Shown piece by piece: positions 19,655 through 29,929 of a DNA stretch of 64,000 nucleotides (position 1 is the stretch's first letter; each line of letters begins with the position of its first letter). The notes beneath the pieces are model-generated. The model saw only the letters and a list, made by a program, of their open reading frames with translations. It was not told the origin of the DNA and made no database searches. Source of the stretch: Saturnia japonica (lineage: Eukaryota; Arthropoda; Insecta; Lepidoptera; Saturniidae); contig CM065318.1 of the NCBI GenBank assembly GCA_033032175.1, positions 12,586,001 to 12,650,000 of the forward strand, given 5' to 3'. The position numbers were made by a program, and so were the translations under genes.

Positions 19655-20240
19655 GGATCAGCGATAGCGTGTAAGGACACCGCATAGATCGACGTATGTT
19701 CGAATCCCTGCAATGATCGTAAGCTTTCGGCGGAGTTAAACACCTGTTTTTTATACTACAAAGGTGGCAAACAAGCATACGGCCCGCCTGATGGTAAGCT
19801 GCATCCGTAGCCTATGGACGCGTGTAATACCATAGGTTTCACTAGAGCATTGCCGACCTTGACCCCTCCTTCACAAGAATCTCTAGAAACACTACTCACC
19901 GCAGACACACAACACAAGGTGAGAGATCTTCTGTGCGATGGAGGAGATATTCCATCAGTCGGGTTGCCCCAAGTAGAAAGAAATATCCAAAGAAATTTCA
20001 CTGTACCCTACTTACCTCTATTAAAACCATATTATATCCACTATACCCTACCGGGTATTTTCTAATTCTAACAATATCAAGTTGAAAATATGTCGTCAAG
20101 TACCTATACGGTGTGTTCTAGCAGCTACACTTGAGAACCAGTCCCCCATAATGCTTAGCGTGTACACCAACTTAGGCTACATCGTCACTTTTCATCAGGT
20201 GAGATTGTAGCCAAACACTGAAACTATAAACGATAAAAAT
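19655..20240 (+). repeat. SINE interrupted by another repeat
   Basis: 19655-19740 is a SINE head with a box-B-like GTTCGAATCCCTGC. 20085-20240 is the SINE tail ('GTGTTCTAGCAGCTACACTTG', 'CATCAGGTGAGATTGTAG'). Between them, 19755-20075 is a different repeat beginning GGCAAACAAGCATACGGCCC, also seen at 37695-37815 and, reversed, at 53205-53300. The middle of the SINE is missing. Confidence 0.7.
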
Positions 20241-20334
20241 ACTAGCGATATCTACTATCTAAACCTTTGTAAAATACGCTATTAAAAGGAATCTGAAATT
20301 TTCTGAACTTGTGAAATCTATTAATACTATTGTT

Positions 20335-20900
20335 TTGTTATAATAAAGCGGAAATTTTTGTTTGTTTGTTTAGTTGTTACGCTAATCTCTGGAACTACCA
20401 TTCGGATTCGAATTTTTTTTCTATATGATAGGCAGATTCTCGAGGAATAGTATAGGCTATCTATTGCATTAGGTTACAACTCTTAAATATTGATTTTTGT
20501 GTTGTAAGTCGGAAATGGAAGCCCCCCGGAACTGCTTTATCCGCGTGCGCTGACGTATTGGATAATGATACGTGAAAAAAAGGCTGCAATACAATAGGTA
20601 AATATCTAAGCTACAATAAAGTATTTTGCGAATTTTTTGTTGTTGAACATCTATTAGTCAAGATATATTAATCCTTACGAAGCAAAGTTACTTCATCATA
20701 AAGACAATTTTATGAAGTTAAATTTTGCCTATTGTAGCATGTTATTTGGACGCATAGTTCTGGAAATAATGAAAAACTAAAATAATTTGTATTTGCAGGA
20801 ATTAGCAACAATAATTATAATAGGCTACACGGGTACGTTGGCAGCGCGGTGTTTGTCAGATAAAAACACTGTTGAAACCGTGGGGCACAGCTAGTATGTA
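20335..20900 (+). repeat. dispersed repeat related to 46083-46360
   Basis: It starts near 'GCGGAAATTTTTGTTTG', carries 'GCTAATCTCTGGA.C', 'ATAGGCTATCTATTG' and ends 'GAAACCGTGGGGCACAGCTAGT'. 46083-46360 repeats this order and ends 'GAAACCGTGTGGCACAGTTAGT'. About 300 bp in the middle (20500-20800) are absent from the other copy. Confidence 0.75.
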
Positions 20901-21378
20901 ATTATGATAATGAAAGCAAAAGACAAATACTTTTGTATTTTAATTGTACTAATCATACTAAGAGATTATCTCATTTATCTTGAATCACACCATAATACTT
21001 CGTTAATTTTTTGTAAAAATAGCATTCATAGACATGTCTCTACCTACGTACAAAGTCACAAATTAAAATTAGACTATCAAAATAACCGCCAAGAACGCTG
21101 AATGACGAAATATTTTATTTTTAAATAGGTACTTTTAAATAAAGATGTATTAAGAATGCGCTGTGATGTTATTTTCTTTAATAAATAATTATTGTATGAC
21201 ACTACCCACTGTGTTAGAGATGTTCTCGAAGGGCACCTACGAATTTTCAATGTGTATCATTCGGTTATTTCAGATGAATAGTATCATAATAGGTTGACCA
21301 AAAATATATGGAAAATGTATTTATTGAATATTTAGGTTAGACGTTGCTTTATCACTTATTAAAAAAAAATACACTAGC
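20901..21378. other. AT-rich spacer, nothing recognised
   Basis: The only open frame (65 aa from 20904) has no domain-like features. Confidence 0.5.
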
Positions 21379-21522
21379 AAACCGGCCCCCTTATTACTTA
21401 TTTCGCAATAGCTAAGCGATACCAGAGATCGCCAAATATTTGCTTCGAAATGGCAAAATCTAAGCAAATATTCAGTGATTTCTGCTATCGCTTTGCTATT
21501 GCGAAATACGTAATAAGGGGGC
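21379..21522. mobile_element. foldback MITE, about 145 bp
   Basis: The left end ACCGGCCCCCTTATTACTTA and the right end GTAATAAGGGGGCCGGCT are inverted. Complementarity continues through 'TTTCGCAATAGC'/'GCTATTGCGAAA' for about 40 nt. The ~60-nt core is AT-rich. A half-site resembling one arm lies at 19468-19510. Confidence 0.8.
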
Positions 21523-22159
21523 CGGCTACGCGTTGCTGTACCGTTTAATAGAGATCACAAGGAACATTGATACGATGACTACCTATCACCTGTTGGGCTA
21601 ATATGAACATTGTCTAAAAATTTCATTAAAATCGATTTCTCGATCGATTTTTATATATAAGAAAGAAGAAGAAAAAGATTGAAAAGCTTAACAATCGCCA
21701 GTTACAGACATCGAAGAGATATTTATATAGGCTGACATGACAGCGATGAGCGCGACGACCGGTGATGGATAGCTTATCTTTTATGTATGGTCCTCGATGT
21801 TTTTAGAATGTACTGTACTTACTATCCAAAACACCGCCATTTCATAGTTCAAATTATCATCGAAGAAAATATATTAATACGCTAAAATGCTGAACTGGTT
21901 TTTAAACGCAATAATATACAGATTGATATTTAGCAACAAATTTACAACTTGATAATTTAAGTTAGCAAGGCATGCATTAGGAAACAATTATATATTTTTT
22001 TATTACCAGGGTTTCTTTCACAGAAAATTCATAATATATAAAATTTGAATTCATGTCCATTAATACGGTGTTTTAGTGTGTCGTAATGGCTTGAACTCTC
22101 TAACTGCTAGACCTTCTGCTTTCTTCTTTTTAACCATATCCCATCTAAGTACAGTTGAC
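21523..22159. other. spacer, nothing recognised
   Basis: No gene found. 21650-21680 is purine-rich. Confidence 0.5.
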
Positions 22160-22510
22160 ACAACATGTTTTCGTCTTCCACTCTACACAACTTCACATCT
22201 TTATCTACCACTCTATTGACCATTCTTCACACAATCCATCCAAATCTTCTTCGGTATACCTCTAGTCTTATATCCTCACACCTTCATTCTTCTAGTTATA
22301 TTGGTTTCATCCCTCCTCATGATATTCACATACGACGCGATCCTCTTACCACTATACATATCTGTGACTCATTCCTGACATTATCTATTCTGCTTACACC
22401 GTACGTCCATCTTTACATTCGCATCTCTACCACATGTATCTTCTTTCGTCCGTATTTTCTTTGTCCGACATACACTCAGAGCAACACATCAAAACAGGCC
22501 TTATAATGAG
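22160..22510 (-). pseudogene. LINE reverse transcriptase C-terminal remnant
   Basis: The minus strand reads KIHVVEMRM, RWTYGVSRIDNVRNE, then MRRDETNITRRM and a GIPKKIWMDCVKN-like end. This is the same C-terminal motif order as 10100-10800. The plus-strand frame of 113 codons over this stretch is its antisense shadow. Confidence 0.75.
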
Positions 22511-22822
22511 CTTTGTTGAGAAATAATAACAAATATTTTTGGAGATTTCTTTCTACTTGGAGTAACCCGACTAGGCTGATGAATTACTTCCACACTAGAG
22601 AAAATCACAGCCAAGTAATATTGCCGGTAGCCGCTTATAATCAGGCCTTATGGATGTTTGCCACGTAAGTTATATTAAAAAAGAATTCAAAAATGTCTAA
22701 TATTATGTTAATTTTTGAATACTAAAATAATGTTCACCCCAGCGCGAGCAAGTTCAAGGTGTGTTCCCGATGAATCACGCCGGTGTGGGCAGCTGAATAT
22801 TCTATTTAAATCACAACGCTGG

Positions 22823-22832
22823 ACGCAGATCC
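22823..22832. repeat. target-site duplication of LINE copy 2, left
   Basis: ACGCAGATCC here equals 23451-23460, directly after the poly(A). Confidence 0.85.
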
Positions 22833-23395
22833 GAACCCGTCACGTCCACCCTCTCTAGCGGCAACCCAAGCCTAGGTCCGTTCCTCGGTGTGAAGCCCTT
22901 GGGTCAGGCAGCCGCCCGCGCGATACAAAGTGACACTATACGTGCAACACTTAGTTACCCACACACAACATTACACACGTATGAACACACACACGTGCAC
23001 ACCACACAGGTACATAGGTTCTGTAAGGGACCTTTTTTTTTCTTTTTTTGCGCTAGTTAGACTATTGCGCTAGTTAGTGTAGAAAAACCATTCCGATTAT
23101 TAAATACACATACGCATGGTCCACTCCTTCCTCCCAGGAGGAGGGGAACGTGCATATGAGTATATATTAGTTAGCTCGAATTTTCATAAGATTAGGGAAT
23201 TAGCTAGATCGCGACTTTTTCGCATTCGCGACGACCGCCCGAGCCGAGGTTCGGCCACTCTGGCACCCTCGTGCGGGTCGTCACAAACTTTCGCGGCTGA
23301 GTGCCCTAAGCGCTCGCCCCCAAGTCCGGTGAAGCTGTAAAAGCCGCAGCGGCTCTGTTTGACGATAGGGCCCCTAAGGCTAACAGTGTAGTCAG

Positions 23396-23450
<55 letters not shown>
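22833..23450 (+). mobile_element. 5'-truncated second copy of the Jockey LINE
   Basis: Reverse-complement similarity to 2805-3360 starts at 'ACCCGTCACGTCCACCCTCT' and runs through the ORF2 end and 3' UTR to a 50-nt poly(A) at 23401-23450. It carries only the last few ORF2 codons. Flanking 10-bp duplications are identical. It differs from copy 1 at many sites, so it belongs to the same family but not to the same recent source. Confidence 0.92.
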
Positions 23451-23452
<2 letters not shown>

Positions 23453-23460
23453 GCAGATCC
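23451..23460. repeat. target-site duplication of LINE copy 2, right
   Basis: Partner of 22823-22832. Confidence 0.85.
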
Positions 23461-24059
23461 AACAGTCAATCGACTGCTACACGAGAACAAAGCAGAAGCG
23501 CGCGTCTGCAACGAAACAACTCCAAATAAAAGGTTGGTGTATATATTTGCATTTTTAAAACTGTTTGCTAATTTCACAACCGTTCGGTTTGATTTATTTG
23601 GGAATTGTTTCACAATATGACGTCGTATGTACTAGTATATTTTTTGTATTTTCGCGATTTTTGTCAAAAACAACACTATAGTTATGAGAAGGTTTTAGTG
23701 TGTAAAACACTAGCGTCCACCCGCAACTTCATTAATATAACATTTAATAGAAAAATTATACTTATAGCACTCAAAGATAGCTTAACTTCTATTAATGAAA
23801 TATTTTTTTGAATCCGATTAGTCGTTTCAGAGATTATTTTCGGTAAAGAAAAACATCATGTGAAAACCATAGCATGATGGTTGCTATAACCTAGTTTGAG
23901 TATTTTTTTGTGCAGACCTGGCCTATTAACACCTTAAAAATTACGTTAATGAATCTGTACACATAAATCATATTGAGGTATCTGTTTGTAATGTCAAAAT
24001 AACAGCCTTTTACTAAATGTATATGAAAGTAGGTATTTATAGGTAACATATAACAAAAA
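23461..24059. other. spacer, nothing recognised
   Basis: AT-rich. No supported gene. Confidence 0.5.
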
Positions 24060-24350
24060 ACATTTTTTTAAATTTTTGTCTGTTTGTTAAGGGTACGATT
24101 TTGGGGTGCTTAAACTGCTTACGCTCAGAATACCTAAACCATAGGAGCTATATCAAATTAATGTACTACAGAATTATGGATCTTAAAATGAAGTACAAAG
24201 ATGTCAGCGAGAGCATATGTCTATTTTCTAAGAATCACCCACAATAAGCATCTTTTTCTTTAATATAACCGGGAGCTGGGGTAGCCCGATTGGCGCTTGT
24301 CCTTGATCGACGGCATTTTGTAGTCCACGCGAGCGTAGCCTCGGGAATAT
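24060..24350 (-). repeat. dispersed lepidopteran-type repeat
   Basis: It shares 'TATATCAAATTAATGTACTAC', 'TTTTCTAAGAATCACCCA' and 'ATCGACGGCATTTTGTAGTC' with 59400-59825 in the same orientation, and with 25718-26130 in the opposite one. Confidence 0.75.
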
Positions 24351-25717
24351 ATAGTAACCTTTTGATCATGTTTATGATTTGTATTTTGTATCATGCACGC
24401 GTTGCCGCAGTATTTATACAAAAAGAGTTTGTTGAAGAAAAAACCACAATATTATAAAGTGAGACTAAAATTATCTACGATCTATCTATCCTATCTACGA
24501 TTAACATAATAATCGTTTAAGAAAACAACAATTAATCACATTAATAGTATGTATGTTGACATTACCTATAGTGCAAAGTCGTGTATTATTGTGTGTAGTG
24601 TGTGTGTGTGTGTTGTGTTAAATATTGTTTGTATCTGATTACCTACTACATCTAAATTTATATAGAAGCAAACTTTGGATATTATCGATGTCGCATTATG
24701 TTTGAGCGAAGAAATTAGTTCATCCGATTGCATCATAACTAAAATAGTTCGCAGGTTATTTGCTAGTAAAATTATTCCAGCTATTTTATTAAAGCTCGAA
24801 GGTTGTTTTAAGTAAACAAATAGAGCATTCTATAAAATTTTGCTAAATATAAATAAATATAACACAGACAATATTTTCTGATAGTAGGTACCGTAGAGAT
24901 CGAAAGTGGTTTTTAACGAGGAATGTTACAGATATGAGATTTCGGATTTGGATATCTAACATATCATAAGAGTATTTTAATTAGTTTCGGTTGTGAATAT
25001 GTTTAAGCAATTATTTCAGGTATCCAATAGTTTCGGATAATTATAGATGTGGATATAAGATTTTTGAGATTGAGATCAATTGAAATGAAATGAATTGAGA
25101 TAGAGATAGATAATTAGGTAAATAAATTTAAGTATTTTTAGGTAATGGACAGTGTCTCATTCGATTTAGATCCTATCCGAAATGATTCGAAACAATATTA
25201 TAGTAGAAATACATGGATATTGAGCGGTAGTATTGCAATGTGCGAGGTTTCTGCATACTAATCATAGATGTATAAAGTAATCCGCATCTAAATATATTCT
25301 TTAGCTATTCTGCTGCAATGCACAATATTGTTGACTTCAGTGGACGGTCAGCACGTAATCGCTCGAAATAGACTGTTTCAAAATACACACTGTTTATCTA
25401 GTCGAGATACCGAATGGCGGATAATATTGTTCTTTGATTTCTACGGGACAAGATATTCGTGGTTTTACAATTTTTGCACTGTAATCAACTCCAACAATTA
25501 GTACTACATTATATTAGCTTGCCACGCAGACGTTGTTCTGTCTTTTCTAATAGTCAATAATTCAACCACAACGCCATCTATCGCATTCACCGATAACATA
25601 AAAACTGTCATAGATTTATGAACTTTTATGGTGACCGATCAAACGGTGTTGGACTTTATCAATTTCATATTAAGTAATCAACAACAATCAATCAACATTA
25701 ATTTTTATAGATTAACT
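24351..25717. other. spacer with a GT microsatellite
   Basis: A (TG)n run lies at about 24590-24615. The rest is AT-rich with no supported feature. Confidence 0.5.
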
Positions 25718-26150
25718 AGCTGTGCCCGCAGCTTCGCTCGCGTGTACTACAGAATGCCATTGGTCAGCCACACACGCAAATCTTACTACTCCCGCTCTCG
25801 GTTATTTTAAAGACAAAAATGATTACTGTAGGTGTTCCGTAGAAGATAAACATATACTCTCGTTGGCTTCTTTTTGGTCCTTTTAATGTCTACAATTATG
25901 TAGTACATTAATTTGACATATCTCTTACGGTTTACTCAGCGTAAGTTCACCATGACCAGTTTATTTTCATTTGTGCGGAACCCTAATTCTTTTTCTAAAA
26001 TAAAATTAGCCTGAGTTACTCCCTATAACATCAGCTATCTATCAGTGAAAGTCCCGTCAAAATTGGTCAATCGTTTCGGAGATTACTCGGAACAAATAGA
26101 CAGACAAAAGTTTTAAAAATTGGTTTTTTGTTATGGTTATGTTATATATA
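25718..26150 (+). repeat. dispersed lepidopteran-type repeat, good copy
   Basis: It starts CTAGCTGTGCCCGCAGCTTC and runs through 'GTACTACAGAATGCC', 'TACGGTTTACTCAGCGTAAG', 'TGTGCGGAACCCTAATTC' and 'GTCCCGTCAAAATTGGTC' to a T-rich end. It is reverse-related to 24060-24350 and 59400-59825. Confidence 0.8.
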
Positions 26151-26301
26151 TTTGTTATGGGTCATACATATTTTCAAATGCATTTAATAAAAAGCTGTTA
26201 TTTTGACATTACAAACAGCCACTTCAATTTTATTAATTGTACCTGTAGTAATAAAGCTTAGATTAATGATAGCAAGCATTAGAGTTCGTATTTCGGTATT
26301 A

Positions 26302-26309
26302 TTCTAGAA
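26302..26309. promoter_or_regulatory. possible minimal heat shock element
   Basis: TTCTAGAA is a single tail-to-tail pair of nTTCn/nGAAn units, 21 nt upstream of the l(2)efl ATG. A functional element normally needs three or more units, and the position this near the ATG is unusual. Confidence 0.25.
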
Positions 26310-26329
26310 TATTTAATCTGCAATTCCAG

Positions 26330-26560
26330 ATGTCGATAGTGCCGATGATGTTCCGTGATTGGTGGGATGAGTGGGACAGGCCGTCGCGCCTTCTCGACCA
26401 GCACTTCGGGATGGGTCTCAAGAGGGACGATCTCCTATCCTCCCTTTCGACTTTACCTTCTACTTCACTCTTCAGAAACTCATACTTCAGACCATGGAGG
26501 ACCAGCTTAACTCGGCAGGAGTCCGCCTCAACCATCAACTTGACCAAGGAGAAATTCGAA
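26330..26560 (+). CDS. l(2)efl: l(2)efl exon 1: small heat shock protein N-terminus
   Basis: It encodes 77 residues starting MSIVPMMFRDWWDEWDRPSR, then LLDQHFGMGLKRDDL and YFRPWR.SL, ending STINLTKEKFE before GTGAGT (26561). This is nearly the exact N-terminal pattern of insect 'lethal (2) essential for life', an ATP-independent chaperone of the sHsp family. The sequence just before the ATG (ATTCCAG) also fits a 3' splice site, so a 5' UTR intron is possible. Confidence 0.95.
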
Positions 26561-28908
26561 GTGAGTTAATTTGGGTTTTGGTAAACTTTAGGCATAACAT
26601 GACTTCTTAAACACCAATGTCATACCTATTAGTTCTGCTGTAAAGCATCAGTGCTCGCTCCGCTATGTTCTAATTCAAAGGGTAGGTATATTTAGCAATA
26701 TATCCTGGCATATGAAGCGTTCTAACTCAGTTCTCAGGAGTTACAGCATATTATAAATTACCAGAGGACTACGGTCCATTTGAGATCGGTTCCATGTAGC
26801 TATAGCCTGCAAAGTCTGCTAACATCAGCAAGATCAGGTGAACGGTACCTATGCCAGTTAGTTACTTCATAGCGCAAAAAAACTTACTATAACTTTTTTA
26901 AACAATACACTTTTGGAGATGGCTTACTAGTCGCAGGGCACAGTAATCGCTGTAATCGATGCGCGAGTACCGCATGTAAAAACTACCACGTTAAGCTTTG
27001 AGCTTAATTTAAGCACATGAGCTTTATCAAACGCATGTCACTCAAAGAAGTGAGCATATAATAATAATACACATGATAACATATATTGTCAATTCTTTTC
27101 ACAGTTTTGTGTGAAAATATATTAGTTTGTCGGGCTTATGAATTTTCACCCAAAATTTTTTTGAGGTGGATCATGAATTTCGAAAATTCTTAAAATGATC
27201 GAAACTTAATTTTTTGTCGGATTATTTTAGTACACGAATAATAATTTTCACCAAATAGCTTAAAATATTAATTTTTAAAGGATGCTCATGTATTATTTAA
27301 AATTATTTGGCCATTGATTTTAGTTGTTTTCGAGCAACTATCTTATTATGTTAAGTGAGCAATTCTTGTATATATATATATGTAATTGGTTTCATGGAAA
27401 ATGCTCCAACGATTTGGATGAAACTTTGTATTTAGATAATGTTTTACATTCCAAGTACACCTAGATAGGTGTTTTTTTTTTTTGTGAGACATCGAGCAAA
27501 GCTCGGTCGCCCAGATATTAAATATTGATATTAATTACTTAATTTCATTTGCTGAAATTTGTGATTCCTAAAACGAAATGCTTGATCGTATATGAAAAAT
27601 TATTAGAACTCACCGAATTCACCATAGACAAAGTACTCGAATATTCCAGTTCGAGCAACTTGCTTCTTAGTGCTAACTTCGCAGAGAGGCTCATCCGCCT
27701 GACCATGTTCTAGTGCGTACGAGGTTTTAGCTTTAGAAGAGTGCGGATCATAGGGAGAATATATAGATTGAGATTTACATTTTATTAATTTTGATTGTCC
27801 TAACTTTAGACGAGTATACAATGTAATTTGACACGGATATAAAATTAAGAGAATACGTTTAGTTATAGTAATAATGATACTTGAATGGATCTAATGGCAT
27901 TCAAATCAGCGATCGATATACATGTATATGCTAACCGTTTGATTTTTTAAACATTTAATTATTATTTACCTTTTTTATATCATAGCCGTTCCATTTTATT
28001 TTTGAACACTAGTTAACTTACATTTTCGATCATATTCCAACATAGATAATAACAGGAAATAATTCAAGGCAAGTCAAGGCCTTGGTGTGGAATTTATAAA
28101 TAATTTAATTAATATTAATAAAAAACAAGTAAGCTGAGTTTTTGATTGTAGGCAATTCATTTAATTTTATAATTTTGAATTATTTCCTGTTATTATCTAT
28201 GTTGGAATATGATCGAAAATGTAAGTTGATAAAATTACATAACTCAGTTTGATTGTCTAATTACCTACATAATAATATCTATTAATCATAAATATAAAAA
28301 TGTATGTTGGTATATTTATGTATTTCACTATATGGGATTGTCAAATTCCAACATAGTTTAACCGTTCACCATGAAAGTTGGTAGATAAAATTGTTTTTTA
28401 ATGAAAAGATTTTTTGAACGCGATAGGTAGCGCTGTAGATTAGATAATGAATCCTAAAAAATACAGAGTTACGTCTGGGATAATTCCAATGGGGACTAAT
28501 AGTTATATAATTGTGGACAGTATATTCAAGAGTTAAGCCATTTTTTTCATTTATTTCAAGGTCATCTTAGACGTACAGCAATTCACACCTGAAGAGATCA
28601 CCGTCAAAGCGTCGAACAACAGTGTAATCGTCGAGGGAAAACACGAGGAGAAACCGGACGAACACGGTTTCATATCGCGCCAGTTCATTCGCAGATACAT
28701 TTTGCCGACGGGCTACGAGATCGCTGACCTCGTCAGCACGCTGTCCTCAGACGGCGTTCTAACAATCACCGCTCCTAAACGCTCACCACCTAACGCTGGA
28801 GAGAGAATCGTACCGATCACGAAAACCGGGCCGGCCAAGCAACCCGAACCAATGAAGACTTCAGAACAACCTCGGGAACAAACCGTGCCTATCGTCACGT
28901 CCCCTTAG
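26330..28908 (+). CDS. l(2)efl: lethal(2)essential for life, small heat shock protein, 192 aa, two coding exons
   Basis: Joining 26330-26560 to 28561-28908 keeps phase 0 and gives 192 residues, the usual size. The N-terminal arm is followed by an alpha-crystallin domain: residues ~74-155, beginning KFEVILDVQQFTPEEITVK and including GKHEEKPDEHG, ISRQFIRRY and LSSDGVLTI. A Pro-rich tail ends VPIVTSP. sHsps form oligomers that hold unfolding proteins. The gene is divergent from PIGG, about 10 kb away. Most insect heat-inducible sHsps are intronless; the 2-kb intron suggests constitutive or developmental rather than rapid heat expression (inference). Confidence 0.95.
27345..27520 (+). repeat. dispersed repeat, inverted copy at 51975-52145
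   Basis: Blocks are 'TTAAGTGAGCAATTCTTGTA', a (TA)n run, 'TGTAATTGGTTTC', 'GGATGAAACTTTGTATTTAG' and 'GAGCAAAGCTCGG'. The reverse complement of 51975-52145 has the same order. Confidence 0.8.
28015..28227. repeat. perfect 53-bp inverted repeat (hairpin), MITE-like
   Basis: 28015-28067 and 28175-28227 are exact reverse complements, separated by 107 nt. The arms begin AACTTACATTTTCGATCATA. No coding content. Confidence 0.9.
28561..28908 (+). CDS. l(2)efl: l(2)efl exon 2: alpha-crystallin domain
   Basis: It follows TTATTTCAAG and encodes 115 residues to TAG at 28906-28908. It holds VILDVQQFTPEEITVK, EGKHEEKPDEHGFISRQF and STLSSDGVLTITAP, the conserved beta-strand and 'A-x-x-x-n-G-v-L' segments of the domain. 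The C-terminal tail lacks an obvious I-x-I motif other than 'IVPI', which may serve that role. Confidence 0.95.
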   Translation, partial: VILDVQQFTPEEITVKASNNSVIVEGKHEEKPDEHGFISRQFIRRYILPTGYEIADLVSTLSSDGVLTITAPKRSPPNAGERIVPITKTGPAKQPEPMKTSEQPREQTVPIVTSP

Positions 28909-29056
28909 TGATGATACCCCGTGCCATTAAGCACAACGATCGAAACATAAATAGCATTTTAATTTTAAGCACGTCGTTGGCCAACGGCGTTTTACGATTC
29001 GAAATGAACGAATTAGGTTTTTTTAAAGAGGAATGCAAAACACCATTCTATAATTT

Positions 29057-29062
29057 AATAAA
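29057..29062 (+). terminator. l(2)efl polyadenylation signal
   Basis: AATAAA lies 149 nt after the stop codon, in an AT-rich 3' UTR. Confidence 0.65.
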
Positions 29063-29129
29063 AGGTAGTAATTAAAGTGATTGCTTTTTATTGAGTTTTT
29101 AACGACAACCTCTTTATACCCTTTGTTGT

Positions 29130-29315
29130 TTTTTGCATTTGTACGGTGCTAGAGCTTTCTCAAAGAGCCGTATGGTTAGCTGCTATCCTCAAATTGAAAA
29201 TCTTTCGCCAAGCACCTTTGATATGTTCAGACTTCCGAGAGTTGCATTTGAAAGCCATGCAGTTCCTCTAGGCTTAGCGTGTTACCATATTAGACTAATT
29301 CATCACTTTGAAGCT
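29130..29315 (+). repeat. SINE fragment, degenerate
   Basis: It contains 'TATCCTCAAATTGAAAATCT', 'CGCCAAGCACC', 'GTTGCATTTGAAAGCC' and 'CTAGGCTTAGCGTG', in the same order as the SINE at 35650-35965. Confidence 0.75.
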
Positions 29316-29550
29316 CATAATATAGTTTAGATTGTTATTAACCCCTAAATCCAAACTCTATAGAGTATTAAAAAAGATGTTGTTGTCTTCGCGACCTTGG
29401 AGTATTTGACCCTTTAAATGCAACAAGAATTGCTCTGAAAAAAAAACATTTCACTCACTACAAATGCGTTTGAAAATCAATTCAATTACATATTTCACTG
29501 TGCTATATTCAAACTGACTTGTTCTGATTAAAAGTAGTCTAACAAAACCT

Positions 29551-29922
29551 TTTTTTTAACGTGGGGAAATCCTGCATTGGAACTGCCTTCCGATCCGGGC
29601 CGCTCAAGGGAGGGGGTATGTCGGACTATTACCGACTAAAACCGCACAGTGTCCTCTCTCACCTGTTGACCGGGGAGCGGGAACTGCTTGCGCATTACGT
29701 TCACTGAACCCAGCAGGTGTGGCCCTACTTCGAGACTCCATCGCGATCGAAGGCAGTGAACCTCCAATAAGCCTCGGTGGGCGTACGAACACCAGTGCGC
29801 CTCTTCCATCTCGGCACTGAAATACACGGTGACTGAAATGCCCAAGCTCGCCACCTACAGACCCATTTAAGGCGAACGGAGATCATCGCACGGCCTCCGT
29901 CACCTGGCTCACTGAATCTAAT
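29551..29922 (-). mobile_element. 5'-truncated LINE 3' end (different family)
   Basis: The left end is poly(T) (poly(A) on the minus strand), followed by about 370 bp clearly richer in G+C than its flanks ('CGATCCGGGCCGCTCAAGG', 'CTCACCTGTTGACCGGGGAG'). AAAACCT occurs on both sides (29544-29550 and 29923-29929) and may be a short target duplication. No ORF is preserved. Confidence 0.6.
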
Positions 29923-29929
29923 AAAACCT

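Larger units (their letters stand above)
26561..28560 (+). other. l(2)efl intron 1
   Basis: The donor is GTGAGT and the acceptor TTATTTCAAG. It contains a dispersed repeat (27345-27520) and a perfect 53-bp inverted repeat (28015-28227). No other gene was seen; the 72-aa minus frame near 27603-27821 has no known motif. Confidence 0.85.

Noticed and set aside
22165..22506. 113-aa plus-strand frame
   Set aside because: It is the antisense of a LINE reverse transcriptase C-terminus.
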